Below, piece by piece: positions 11,009 to 22,810 of a stretch of 64,000 bases of DNA (position 1 is the first letter of the stretch; every line of letters starts with the position of its first letter). The notes below the pieces were generated by a model. The model saw only the letters and a program-made list of their open reading frames with translations, searched no databases and was not told where the DNA came from. The position numbers and the translations under genes are program-made. The DNA is from Chrysomallon squamiferum (Eukaryota; Mollusca; Gastropoda; Neomphalida; Peltospiridae): positions 31,118,957-31,182,956 of the forward strand of contig CM022665.1 of NCBI GenBank assembly GCA_012295275.1. The letters run 5' to 3'.

Positions 11009-12522
11009 GTTTTTACGTCTGCCTACAATACAGCCACTAATGTACTACATAAAATGATGTATGGCTGGAAATTGGCTTTCGAAATAAACTCACCATGTTT
11101 AAATAGAAAAGAATAATTTATTCATTTATGTTACCTTTATTTCTACTTGACAAAAAATTAAGATAAAACAGCCATTTAAACCAATGAAAGGTGCAAGTGA
11201 AATGGTATGCTTCTCATTGGTGACATCGCTTGATCAAAGACAAGGGCAGGATTTTCAAATCTCTGCCTTCAGTATTCAAAACCCATTATTATCATTTGTT
11301 CATAAATTTATAATATAATCGTATTTCCTTAATGTAATTAATGTATTCTTTTTTTTTATTTATTAATTCCATTATTTTTAATTTGAAGAGCTAATACTTT
11401 TATTTATTTCCAATTCTGAATGAATGACTTTTATCATGTCTAACATAAACACAGTTTTTACGTTCACTTACACGCTTGTACATAATATCCTAGCAGAATA
11501 TTGAATATTGATAGTCAGCTTGGATTTTTATAAAAATATTTTGTTGTTTTAAAAACAACGATAGAAGTGCTATGTTCCATAACAATGGACGATATGAACT
11601 TAACTTCCAATTCATTTCTGATCATTAGTATGAATTTCCTTGTTATAAATAATGTGGAAGATTATACAGTTGAATTGTACTGCATTTCACAATAATTGTA
11701 GCTGTTTTTATCTACTAGTTATAAATAAGAAGTTTGTAAAACATTTTCTCCCGCCTCAATGACATCTGGACATCTTTGTTACAAGAAATAATATATTATA
11801 CACATTTTCTAAATGGCAGTTATGTAAAGTTAAAAATTACATTTTTCATGAAATTGCCATGAATTTGTTATAATGCTTATTGGTTTTGTTTAATATTTAA
11901 AAAAAAGAAAAAAAAGAGGAAGAATAAACAAAACAAATGTATACATCTCTCTCTCTCTCCAAACACACACACATACACACAAAACAACAACTAATAAACA
12001 ACAACAAAAAACCAACGCCATAAATCATTACGAGCACTGTAGCTTTAAATACCCATCAGTACCGCAATCTTTTCCCCAAGTTTCACCACATTCGTCAATT
12101 GCGGTCTGATTCTGGCGGATGCAAGTGAAACTCGGAGGAAAGATAGCAGTACTAAAATATGATATAATATATATTTTGGTTAGCGAGTAGTTAGTTCTGA
12201 AAGGATTACTCTGCTTGGCAGTTTGACTTTATGAAATAATTGGTAGGTGATATATCTATCATGTTTCAGCTGAAAATTTATTTTTGACGATGTCACTGTG
12301 ATTGTTCCACCACTGTTACAGACAATGCATGACAATTACAAATTTTGAAATTCGAATAACATGAATACTGAATGAAAGAGCATTTTTTTTTCTCTTTTTT
12401 TTTTCATGCTCTGTAACCACACCATGAAAAACAATACACTGCAGTTAATAAGTTTTGCATCGGCTTCAAGTGTTATGATAAAAAAAAAAAAAAAAAAAAT
12501 GTTATAAACATAATGTGTAAAC
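11009..12522. other. AT-rich spacer with simple repeats
   Basis: No gene recognised. CT and CA microsatellites lie at about 11947-11980 and a poly-A run at 12480-12499. Confidence 0.55.
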
Positions 12523-12809
12523 TAGTGGCATGCAGAATGGTGGGGTGGGGGTGGGGTGGGGGCGATGGACGGTGGCTCCATGCATCCAAGTGGGGGCATG
12601 GCATCCAATCAGAGAAAAGAATTTAATATATTTGGTTGATTTATATTTAAACTGAATAAAGTGTTTATTTTATGTTTCATCTATGTTTACATATTCAAAA
12701 TATCTTGCTTTCTCATATTTCTCAGTATCAGGCCTTACATTTCAGTCTTTGGGGCATACAATCAATTAGTTGGCCCCAGGCATCACCAGACCGCTGCACG
12801 CCACTGGTA
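12523..12809. mobile_element. MITE-like element with about 15-bp terminal inverted repeats
   Basis: The left end around 12521-12535 (ACTAGTGGCATGCAG) pairs with the right end around 12794-12808 (CTGCACGCCACTGGT) with two mismatches. TAAAC occurs immediately outside both ends (12518-12522 and 12810-12814), a possible target-site duplication. The interior is non-coding, with a GGGGT-rich block (12540-12565) and no transposase frame. Ends of the 'CCAGTGGCG' type are common in animal MITEs; the superfamily is not assigned. Confidence 0.5.
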
Positions 12810-12814
12810 TAAAC

Positions 12815-14780
12815 TGACCTGTCCAGAGTCTTCTGTGACTGAAGTGCTAGCTCATTTCTTCATAAACTGAGTATGTACAGTGAATTACTAAACTGAAAAC
12901 TAATTGAATACTGTGACAAAAAAACCTGTGTCAAAGAGAAAAATAATTTCTACATGTGAACATGTCTCTTATTCTCTATACAGTACTAGAAATTTAAACT
13001 AAACAGTTATTAAATATAAATGAAATTCATTAGTATAATCGGTACAATACTAGTTTAATACTAAAATGGTCGATGATTTCAGTTTTTAATTTTTTAAATA
13101 TTATTTGCAATTCAACTTAAGTGATAAAATTTAAATGTACTGAACACAAAAGTAATGCAGTGTTTATTAAACAAATGTAATGCTATATTCATTTAAAAGT
13201 AACTTTCTGTATCTAAAACTTTAATATTAAAATTATTGTATTGATTTATAATGTATAGTTAATGTAGAATGTGTTTGTGATAAGTAATAAAAACATGCAT
13301 CATTTGATTTTCACACAATTATGAAATGATCAGAGAATGGCTTGAAGACAGCTAATAACAGTTTAAATAGTAATTTTGTTGTTGTTAATACTAGAATTTC
13401 ATAGCAATTATATTACTGGTTTATTTCTAATCAATTTTCTCATCTTATATTATTTTGGTGTTTAAAGAATCACATTATGGCTGATGGTGGTTGTTGGATA
13501 CAAAGTCCTAACTTCAGTTAAATTAACAAATGTAAAACAGGCTGCTGTTATTTTTGTGTTAAATTTAAAAACAATTTTTTTGTTTTGCTTTTTCATATGT
13601 AAGTTTGTACATATGTTATATATATGGTTTTCATATTTATTTATAAATTTGTTTATTTTTTAAAATATTTCACTCTATGTATACATTTTTCATAAAAAAT
13701 TAAAAAATTAATTTAAAACATTTGTGATTTGTTTTAGTTATAATATGTTATATTTCTCTTATTTGAAATATGCATACATGTATGTATGTATGTATGTATG
13801 TATGCATGCTTGAATGTATACATAATACATAAATATTAATTTGTCCTATTTTTGGTGATTTCCTGCAAACACACATTGTTCTCAAGCATGGTATTTCTGT
13901 CTCAGCAAGTAATTTATTTTAAAACAATAATTTTTATTTAATTATTTTAATTTGAAAACAGTTTTTTTATTATATGTCAGTGATGTTCTTGTTAGACTGG
14001 TGCACTGGTGATATTTTCAACTTTGAAAGACAAAGCATGACATTAGTTGTTTTAGTCTGGGACTAAAAAGTTTGTGAAATTGTTTATCTGTCATAAGCAG
14101 TATGGTGGGGGGGTTTGGTTAAACTCTGATTCAGTACACACCAGTTCCATAAACACCTGACACCATGACACCACACAACACACAGCGTTTCTCCATCAAC
14201 CAGGATATTTTCCATTTTCATTTTCAAGATAATTGTGAAGGAGAAATATAAAACATTTTAATTTTTGTTTTTTTCTGCATCTGACACAAATGATTAAGTA
14301 AAGTTAAGGAAATGTAACTGGTTACTTTTATGATTTTTTTTTATTAACACCAAGGAGGATATCCCCATAATCAGGTAATGTATACCATAGACTGTGATAC
14401 TTAACTTATGCTGTTAGTCAGACCTCTTTATAATACATAGGCTGTATCAGTTCGTATATACAGTATATTGTTATATATAGTCCATGTTACTTATATTGCT
14501 TTGCAGACAGTCACTGTTCTGAAGTTTGTTTATGGATAGTAAGAATCAATTTTGATCACGATTATAATAAATTAATAATGTGAGCCCTGTTACCTAATTA
14601 TATTAAAACTTGAACTAACACATGTCCTAAAGTGTAACATTTTTGTATGAAATAAGTTTAACAACAATGAAAACGTTTCATGTTATTTTCATTATTTTGT
14701 TGACTGAAGCAAACTGTTGTGGTGTATTACATGATGTATGAGTCTTCTGCATTTTGTTTGTTATTGTTAAGAGTTCTGCA
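12815..14780. other. AT-rich spacer
   Basis: No coding features recognised on either strand. It includes a GTAT microsatellite (13775-13804) and TA/TTT-rich low-complexity stretches. Confidence 0.55.
13775..13804. repeat. GTAT tetranucleotide microsatellite
   Basis: Tandem TATG units bordered by imperfect units. Confidence 0.9.
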
Positions 14781-14784
14781 TGAT

Positions 14785-15132
14785 GTGTGTACTGTGTGAT
14801 GTGTATGCTGTGGTGCACATTTCTAATCCTTCCTTGTTTTATACATACATGTGTGCGTGTGTGTGCACATATGTGTTGTCTCTGTGTATGTCTGGTTGTT
14901 GTATTTGTGTGTGTTGAATGTTGTATTTGTGTGTGTGTAGTATGTTGTATTTGTGTGTGTGTCTGTTGTATGTTGTCTGTGTGTGTTGTATTTATGTGTC
15001 CATTGTATGTTGTATTTGTGTGTGTGCATTGTATGTTGTATTTGTGTGTGTCCATTGTATGTTGTATTTGTGTGTGTTGTATGTTATATTGTGTGTGTAT
15101 GTTGTGTGTGTGTGTGATGTGTATATCTGTGT
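14785..15132. repeat. GT-rich minisatellite
   Basis: Tandem imperfect units of the form GTATGTTGTATTTGTGTGTG, sometimes with GTCCATT, are clearest from 14890 to 15115. The bias is reversed after 15238, where the plus strand becomes CA-rich. Open frames on both strands encode only Cys/Val or Thr/His repeats and are not genes. Confidence 0.9.
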
Positions 15133-15237
15133 GACATAAGCTGGGTGAGTTGTGTTCATGTATGATCTACATTAATGTTATGTATGATGTGGTTTCTTTT
15201 ATATAGGTGTGGTTTTTTGTGTTCTTCTTACATGTGC

Positions 15238-17060
15238 AGACCACACACCCACTAACACACCACACACCACACACACCAAATACACACCAGACACACCACA
15301 CACCATATGCATGACACACACCACATACCACACACAACAAACACACACACTGCACACACCACACACACTCCACACACACCTGACACGCCATACACTGCAC
15401 ACACTCCACACACCACACTCACCACATCATACACACCACAGACCATACACTCCACACATCACACACCACACTCACCACATACCATACACTCCACACACAT
15501 CACACACCACACTCACCACACACATCATACACTCCACACACCACAGACCATACACTCCACACATCACACACCACACTCACCACAGACCATACACACCACA
15601 TACCACAGACCATACATTCCACACATCACACACACCACAGACCATACACTCCACACACATCACACACACCATACACACCACACACCATACACTCCACACA
15701 CATCACACACCACACTCACCACACACATCATACACTCCACACACCACAGACCATACACTCCACACACCACAGACCATACACTCCACACACTCCACACTCA
15801 CTCCACACACCACAAACCATACACTCATCACACACCACACTCACCACACACACCATACATTCCACACACACTCCACATACCACAGACCATACACTCCACA
15901 CACCACAGACCATACACTCCACACATCACACACCACACTCACCACACACACCATACACTCCACACACTCCACATACCACAGACCATACACTCCACACACA
16001 TCACACACACCATACACTCCACACACTCCACACACATCACACACACCATACACTCCACACACTCCACACACCACAGACCATACACTCCACACACATCACA
16101 CACACCATACACTCCACACACATCACACACACCATACACTCCACACACATCACACACCACACTCACCACACACATCATACACTCCACACACACTCCACAT
16201 ACCACAGACCATACACTCCACACACCACAGACCATACACTCCACACACACTCCACACACCACAAACCATACACTCCACACACTCCACACACCACACACAC
16301 CACCACATACCATACACTCCACACACTCCACACACCACAGACCATACACTCCACACACCACAGACCATACACTCCACACACTCCACACACACCACAGACC
16401 ATACACTCCACACACCACAGACCATACACTCCACACACCACAGACCATACACTCCACACACTCCACACACCACAGACCATACACTCCACACACTCCACAC
16501 CTCACAGACCATACACTCCACACACTCCACACACCACACTCACCACAGACCATACACTCCACACACTCCACACACCACACTCACCACAGACCATACACTC
16601 CACACACTCCACACACCACAGACCATACACTCCACACACTCCACACACATCACACACACCACAGACCATACACTCCACACACTCCACACACATCATTCAC
16701 ATCACACACCACACTCACCACATACCATACACTCCACACACTCCACACACACATCACACACACCACAGACCATACACTCCACACACCACACACCAGACAC
16801 TCCACACACACCACAGACCATACACTCCACACACTCCACACTCACCACAGACCATACACACCACAGACCATACACTCCACACACTCCACACACATCACAC
16901 ACACCACAGACCATACACTCCACACACTCCACACACATCATTCACATCACACACCACACTCACCACATACCATACACTCCACACACTCCACACACATCAC
17001 ACACACCACAGACCATACACTCCACACACCACACACCAGACACTCCACACACACCACATG
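15238..17060. repeat. CA-rich minisatellite of about 20-30-bp units
   Basis: About 1.8 kb of imperfect units built from CACAGACCATACACTC and CACACACTCCACAC, with ATCACACACCACACTCACCA spacers. The plus strand is almost G-free: G occurs mainly in CAGACC. The lack of stop trinucleotides leaves frames of several hundred codons open (about 15209-17509 and 15307-17712), predicting Thr/His/Pro repeats. They have no recognisable domain and are composition artefacts. A near-identical segment of about 240 bp recurs at about 16630-16800 and 16870-17050, showing local segmental duplication. Confidence 0.95.
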
Positions 17061-17396
17061 CACCACAGACACCCACTCTCACACACACATGCAATCACAC
17101 ACTCTCACACCCTCTCACACTCACACACACTCACACACACACACTCACACACTCACATACACAGAGACACATACACTCACACACACTCACATATTCTCTC
17201 AAACACACTCTCTCTCACACACATACTCAGACACACATACATTCACACACGCTCACACATGCTCACGCACCACACACACCATACACTGCACATGCACCAC
17301 ACACAACACACTCCACACAACACATACTCACACACACACACGCACACTCACACATGCACTCACACACATGCACACACTCACACACACACACAGTGT
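17061..17396. repeat. CA/CTCACA degenerate microsatellite
   Basis: Continuation of the CA-rich block with shorter CTCACACA-type units and occasional G, ending in a CA run that meets GTGTGTGT at about 17393-17400. Confidence 0.9.
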
Positions 17397-17935
17397 GTGT
17401 CTGTGTTTTGGTTCCGGACCCAAAACACAGAAAACACCAGCACAGGGAAGAAACCAGACACCAGAGAACACACATCCAACAACAGCAAACAATGCAATGT
17501 ATACATTAGACCAACAAACACAGGATACAAAATGCAAATATGAAACAACAACAAACATATATAATGCATTCATTACACTAACCACAAAGGACAAGGCTCA
17601 TGAAACACTGCACCCCAGCAATCAAAACAAGACCACAGGACCTGTAAGACAAAATCACCACATGCACCAAACATACCATATACCAAGTTCCCAACAACAT
17701 AATGTGCAGTAGCCACCATGCTGTGTCGTGGTGTGTGTTCTGTTTTGTAGGTGGTACATGTTGTGTTTGGTGCCTGAGTGGTGTGCACAAGACAGAACAA
17801 AAAACAACAACTACATAACAGACAGTCCATCAGGCATAACATAAAAACACAACACACACATGTACATAACACACCGGACAGAAAATACAAACCTATGCAA
17901 CATTTTTTAAACCAACAAACCTTTTTTTTTTTTTT
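17397..17935 (+). mobile_element. CA-rich foldback-like repeat, copy 2
   Basis: This segment is in inverted orientation to the repeat at 9121-9935 (exact 18-base match 17756-17773 to 9587-9604; 20 of 21 match 17664-17684 to 9688-9708). It opens with a hairpin: CTGTGTTTTGG (17401-17411) and CCAAAACACAG (17420-17430) are perfect reverse complements. It ends at a poly-T run (17922-17941). Arms at 17664-17684 and 17751-17773 can also pair. No transposase or recognisable protein is present. Confidence 0.5.
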
Positions 17936-17941
17936 TTTTTT

Positions 17942-18262
17942 TACCACTCTAAATATAATGACAAGCTGTTCTTTTTCATTTATTTAGAAGAAACAGATAT
18001 TTTGTATGTATGAATTAGGAAAGTGGAAAGTGGTGGCTTTGGTAAACCAGAGATGGAACACTGAGTGTGATGGGAAATCACTGATAGAAAATTGTAAATT
18101 AAATAATCCATTTTGTATCAGCTGTCTAAACACTCAGCCACTTATTTTAGAACATATTTTTAAATAAATATACAAGAGTTTGTTATAGGAAAATATTTTT
18201 CTTTCCTATTTTCATTAAATTTTTGTTTTGTTATTTGTGTTGTTACTACTACTACTACTACT

Positions 18263-18294
<32 letters not shown>

Positions 18295-21200
18295 TATAAT
18301 TATTATATTTATTTTTATTTTGTTTCTGAAGCTAAAAAAAAATAATTAAATAAAATAAAAATATATATATTGTAGTGAACGTTAGTACTTGCAACTGATG
18401 ACTGTTTTTACTGCACCTGCAGTGAATACTTTACTGATAATAGTAGAGGAGTACCAGACAAGTGCATTTTTTTAAAAATGGCAGAAGTTACTGGAAGAAA
18501 TAGTGTGTCTTGACAGCTGAATGAAATTAAAGGGTAAATACATACTTTTTTTTTGGTTTTCATTTTTATTTATTATTATTATAAATTTTTTTGTTTTTTT
18601 TTGTAGATTAATTTTCAGCTGTAGCATTTGGTAAAAAATAATAATAATAAAACAGCATGTGTGCACCCTCACCTACACCAAGAGACACAATAAATAAATA
18701 AATAAATTCGTTTTTTCACTTTGGCTGAAATTTTTATAATAATCAGTTTAGGGGTACAGCTGAACTGATATCACTGTTCTGAACTTTTGATTGGATGGTA
18801 GAAAATGTTAAAACAATGGGCCACTATTTGCTACAGCTTGAAATGTAATTAGCGAAGCTGCTTAATTAAATCTCCATAGAGACCTGGCCATTGGCTTGGC
18901 TTGGCCAGGTGAGTTGTTTGTCACCTTATTGTGATTGTTATTTTTCAAATTGGCAGTTGAACTGACAAGACAGTTTTACTAGGTAGTCAATTTTTATAAA
19001 AAATACATTACATTTTTATTTATTTATTTATTTTTTTAAATAAGTTGAAAAATTTGAAAACATTCATAACCATAGGTAAGTATACTTTGCCATTAATTAC
19101 AATTAATTAAATTTTGTGCTTTGCTAATAATCGTACTTTTTAAATTTTTTGTCCATAGGAATTCCTAAAAAATATATTTAATTCTTTATAATTCAGAAAG
19201 ATGTTTATCATATTATATTATTATTTTAGATATTTTCCCTTTTCAGTATTAACATTATTATTATTATTATTATTATTATTTTTTTCAATATTACAATTTA
19301 GACAGCAGTTTTTGATTTGGAAATATTGTCTCAATTTCAAGTAATTGGCCATTTTTTATTTTGATATTTTATCTTCAGTTTTTCAGAATTTTAGTTTAAA
19401 CTAAGTAATTACTGAGTTTAGAAAAACTGACTAGTGAATGATACTGTGTCCTAAAATATCAGAAGATTTTTAAAGTGTAATTATAATCTAGTTTTGGCAT
19501 TTTGTGGTGTGCAGTATAACTTTGATTTAAACTTTACTTGTATAGCTGAAAACATTTCAAAGTGTATTTATTTACTTCAAATGGACCTTTTATAACTAAT
19601 TGATTTATTTATGTTTTTAGCCTTAATGCAGAAATAAAAAAAAACATCTGAGCTGCAAAATGAAGAAATGACTGATGAAAACTTCTGGAAATGCAGTTTT
19701 AACACTGCACGGTCTGTTGTGAGTAAGTCACGTAACAACATATGATTTCTATTTTTCATTATATTAAAATCCAACATATTTTTTTCAAGCTGAACTATGA
19801 TAATATGGTTAACATTATTATAAAATAAAATAAATTAAAATTAATAATTACTGGGTAATTGAATAAAGTCAGTAATATTTAAAAAAGGAATTGTACCATG
19901 CGATTAATATATTTTTTAAACATTTCTTCTGCTTTTATTTCATTTTAAAGAACATCAAAAATGCATTTATTTAATTTAATTTTAGAATTGTTTGTTGTAA
20001 TTTCTTAATAATCAGTTATACTTACAATAAGAATATTTTTCTTTTGCTAGTTATTTTGTGGATTGAAGACAGTCATTTGAAAGCCATCAACAAAAAAGAA
20101 TGCATTTAGGCAGAGAATGCAAGAAATGAAATGTGGAAGAAAAAAGACATTATCAAAACTGCAATGATTTGAGATTAACTGATACATTTCTGTATTGTCT
20201 CTGTAAGTGAACATATATTTTTATTAGACCAGTAATTTATGTTGTATAGTATTAGTAATGATCTAGCAGTTTTACTTCTTGTTTACTGTTCTTCTGAGAC
20301 CTCAGAATCACACTTGAATTTCCATAGGTGAATATGTAGAATCATGTTTTTAATTCTGTTCATGGTTTTTAATCTCTGGAAATCCTAAAAATATTAATCC
20401 TATTTTATCTTTTTTATTATTATTATTTTTTTTTTTTTTTTGGGGGGGGGACATAATGTATTCAGTTTATCATACATAAAGTTAAATTTTTTCACCAATC
20501 CACCAGTCACAAGAATATTTTTTCAAGTGGGTTTTCATTTTGCTTAATTTTACTACAATATAATAATTATTATTGATCTGAAGGAAGACTGAAAGTTAAT
20601 GTACAGCTGACAAGTTACTAAAAGTTAATTTGTAAATCTCTGCAAGTCTCTTTTAAACAGTTAATGCTTTTTTAAAAACCACCGTATTGTTTTACTCAAG
20701 TACAACTGTTCAGTTGATATTAATCAAAGGTCATGATTTTTGCTGTTCTGATTACAGTAAAATGTCCTAGCAGATCAGTTAACAACTATTAATAATTAAA
20801 CAAGCATTGTATTTATTTAGTTTTTGGACTACATATATAACAAATGTAGCAAGTATAGTGGTATATTAATAATAAGAACTCCCAATTTACAGAAATGCAA
20901 ACACAGAATTAATATTAATTTTAAAATAATGGACTTCATAGCAATTGTCTTACATGTAACATTTGTTAATTACAGTATTAAAAGTTCACATATTTGTCAT
21001 AAATGTTGTTTTAACCGCAAAAACACAAATGGATATTATTAAGATTTTTTTTATTTAAAACAAATATTCTCTTTTAATTGTAACTATATATCACTTGTCT
21101 GTTCTTTGTGTATGCTCACACTGTTTTTCTGATAAGTTAGTGTGTCAGAATGCACACTGATCTAAGAGTTCCTTGCCCTGGATGATAGCCAGTGGCTAGT

Positions 21201-21699
21201 CAGTTATTTGACATTTAGGAACCTCTATTACAAGGTTTAATATTTTTGAGGGGTCTTGCATAGGAATGATTTGTATTTAATTCCCATATCATTTTTATCT
21301 GACTGACCTAAATCTTCAGGAATGTTTTTCTTGTAAAGATCCTCATATGTTTTTCAGTTATTATATTTGCTGATAAATGGTCAGTTTTAACATGTACTAT
21401 ACACTGAATTACAACAGGGTTGTGTTTATTATTAGTTAACTATTTGCTTTTAGACATGTTTACTGACTTGAGTACAACATGAAATGTGATAGGTCGAAGA
21501 TGAATATCCCTTTTTATGCAAAAGTTGTTTTTTTTCATTGGGCCAATACACTCTGCTATATCAGCTTTATATAACAATATGTGATGTGTTTTACAGGGAT
21601 AAAATATTATTTGCTGTTAAATTTTAAGAGTAGCTCACGGAGAAAAATAAATTAAAATTATAATAAATATTTAAAAAAAATTTAACAGTATTCAGAAAC
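17942..21699. other. AT-rich spacer without recognised genes
   Basis: No domain-bearing frame on either strand. Simple repeats: TAC then TTTA units (18247-18296), AATA (18691-18710), ATT (19254-19282), and poly-T followed by ten G (about 20428-20451). A perfect 9-bp inverted repeat, ACCTGGCCA/TGGCCAGGT, lies at 18882-18910. Confidence 0.55.
18247..18296. repeat. TAC and TTTA microsatellites
   Basis: Consecutive TAC trinucleotides followed by TTTA tetranucleotides. Confidence 0.9.
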
Positions 21700-21875
21700 T
21701 TCATGTTTACATGGCAGATTTTTAGAACAAATGAGGGCATCTTCATTTTTGTCTGGCACATTTGTAGAATATTTGTCTGGCATGTTTACATAATAATTCT
21801 GATATCTTTGTATAGCAGATTTGTAGAATAATTCAGATATCTTCATGTTTGTTTAGCAAATTTGGAGAATATTTT
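21700..21875. repeat. Degenerate minisatellite, about 40-60-bp units
   Basis: Three to four imperfect units share CTTCATGTTT, GTCTGGCA, GATTTGTAGAATA and ATATCTT blocks. Unit lengths vary. Confidence 0.65.
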
Positions 21876-21943
21876 TTAATCATAAAGATTATAATATCCA
21901 CTTGATTAAAGTAATAAAATATTTGATATAAGAGAAACTTACT

Positions 21944-22081
21944 AGGCTTCAGAATTTCTAGCCAAACATGGGGAATATCCAGTTTAATCACTGTAAAACA
22001 TTGGTCAGTATGTGAATGTGATTTATCTGGCAAAAGTAATAAAAGAAGACTAAATGAGAATAGTAAGTGCAGGAGTTTCAT
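21944..22081 (-). other. Short open frame with signal-peptide-like start, doubtful
   Basis: From ATG 22079-22081 on the minus strand the frame begins MKLLHLLFSFSLLLLLLPDK, a hydrophobic stretch like a signal peptide. After about 45 codons it reaches a GTAAGT that would make a good splice donor (about 21939-21945). It starts 12 bases after the last recognisable hAT codon. No downstream exon is seen, and T-rich DNA easily produces Leu/Phe runs, so chance is the likeliest explanation. Confidence 0.15.
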
Positions 22082-22092
22082 TAATTAGTCAG

Positions 22093-22810
22093 GCAGAAAG
22101 GACTGCATGCGACATGGTGCAAAGCCACAAAACTGTCAAAATCTGCTTTGTGCTCACTGTACTAGAAAATCCATGCATTGCAATAACAGCCAGATCAGCT
22201 AGTCTATCTGTAGTCATGGTAGTATGAAGCCATGTGTGTATTTGTCTGAGGCAGGCAAAAGAGCTCTCTGCCTCTGTACAGTAAGAAACTTCAGAAGCTC
22301 TCTTGTCACTTGCAATAATTCTTCTGTCTCAAAAGTTTGCTTTTAAATGCTGATGGAATAGGCATCTAATACAGAATCATTCCAGTATCCATACTATTAT
22401 CAAGTTTAATTTTCAGGAATCCAAAGTAAACTTCCGTAAGTCTACCCAGATGTATTGGAGGCCATTTACTTCAGCCTTTGTTGAAGAATCCCACTTCCAC
22501 AATGGCTTGTTTGGATACATGGAATTTCATTAGATGAAGCTTCGTATATCTCATTCAGGGTTATTACAATAAACTCATATAAGTCATAGAGTGCATGTTT
22601 TGCACGTATTCTTCAACTTGGGTTTCTTTTAATTTGGGGCCAAGTTCTCAATGATCTTTCCAAAGAATTTTTGTTGCTTTGGAGAATTGTTGAAGAAAAT
22701 GAATAATTCTCAACAAGAATCCATCATGTTTGCAATTTATGCAATTTTGCAGGCATGACAGATAACCAAGTCAACTGAATGAACAACAACCTGATACTCT
22801 GCACTAGTGA
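22093..22810 (-). pseudogene. hAT (ZMYM/TTF-type) transposase pseudogene, C-terminal part
   Basis: On the minus strand, from about 22796, the sequence reads YQVVVHSVDLVICHACKIA and then LLRIIHFLQQFSKATKILW. This matches the 'cHsLNLv..da.k ... f..iq.iy.FFs.S.kRw.iL' central region of ZMYM1-like hAT transposases. A stop-riddled middle follows. Finally comes ASEVSYCTEAESSFACLRQI followed by HTWLHTTMTTDRLADLAVI (about 22145-22290), the hAT C-terminal dimerisation motif. It ends at a stop at 22093-22095. The N-terminal half (zinc finger, first catalytic region) is absent: just upstream the sequence becomes the 66-72-bp satellite. Multiple stops and frameshifts make it dead. The family is confident from the dimerisation motif; the subfamily is inference. 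Confidence 0.75.

Noticed and set aside
14678-15055. Thr/His-rich minus-strand frame of 125 codons
   Set aside because: Composition artefact of the GT minisatellite.
15939-16580. Minus-strand Cys/Val/Met-rich frames resembling a cysteine-rich secreted protein
   Set aside because: They are the complement of the same minisatellite; the apparent Cys repeats follow from TGTGTG composition.
15209-17712. Plus-strand open frames of 766 and 801 codons rich in Thr, His, Pro and Ser
   Set aside because: They lie within a CA-rich minisatellite whose composition lacks stop trinucleotides. Two plus-strand frames and several minus-strand frames are open at once, and no domain is visible.
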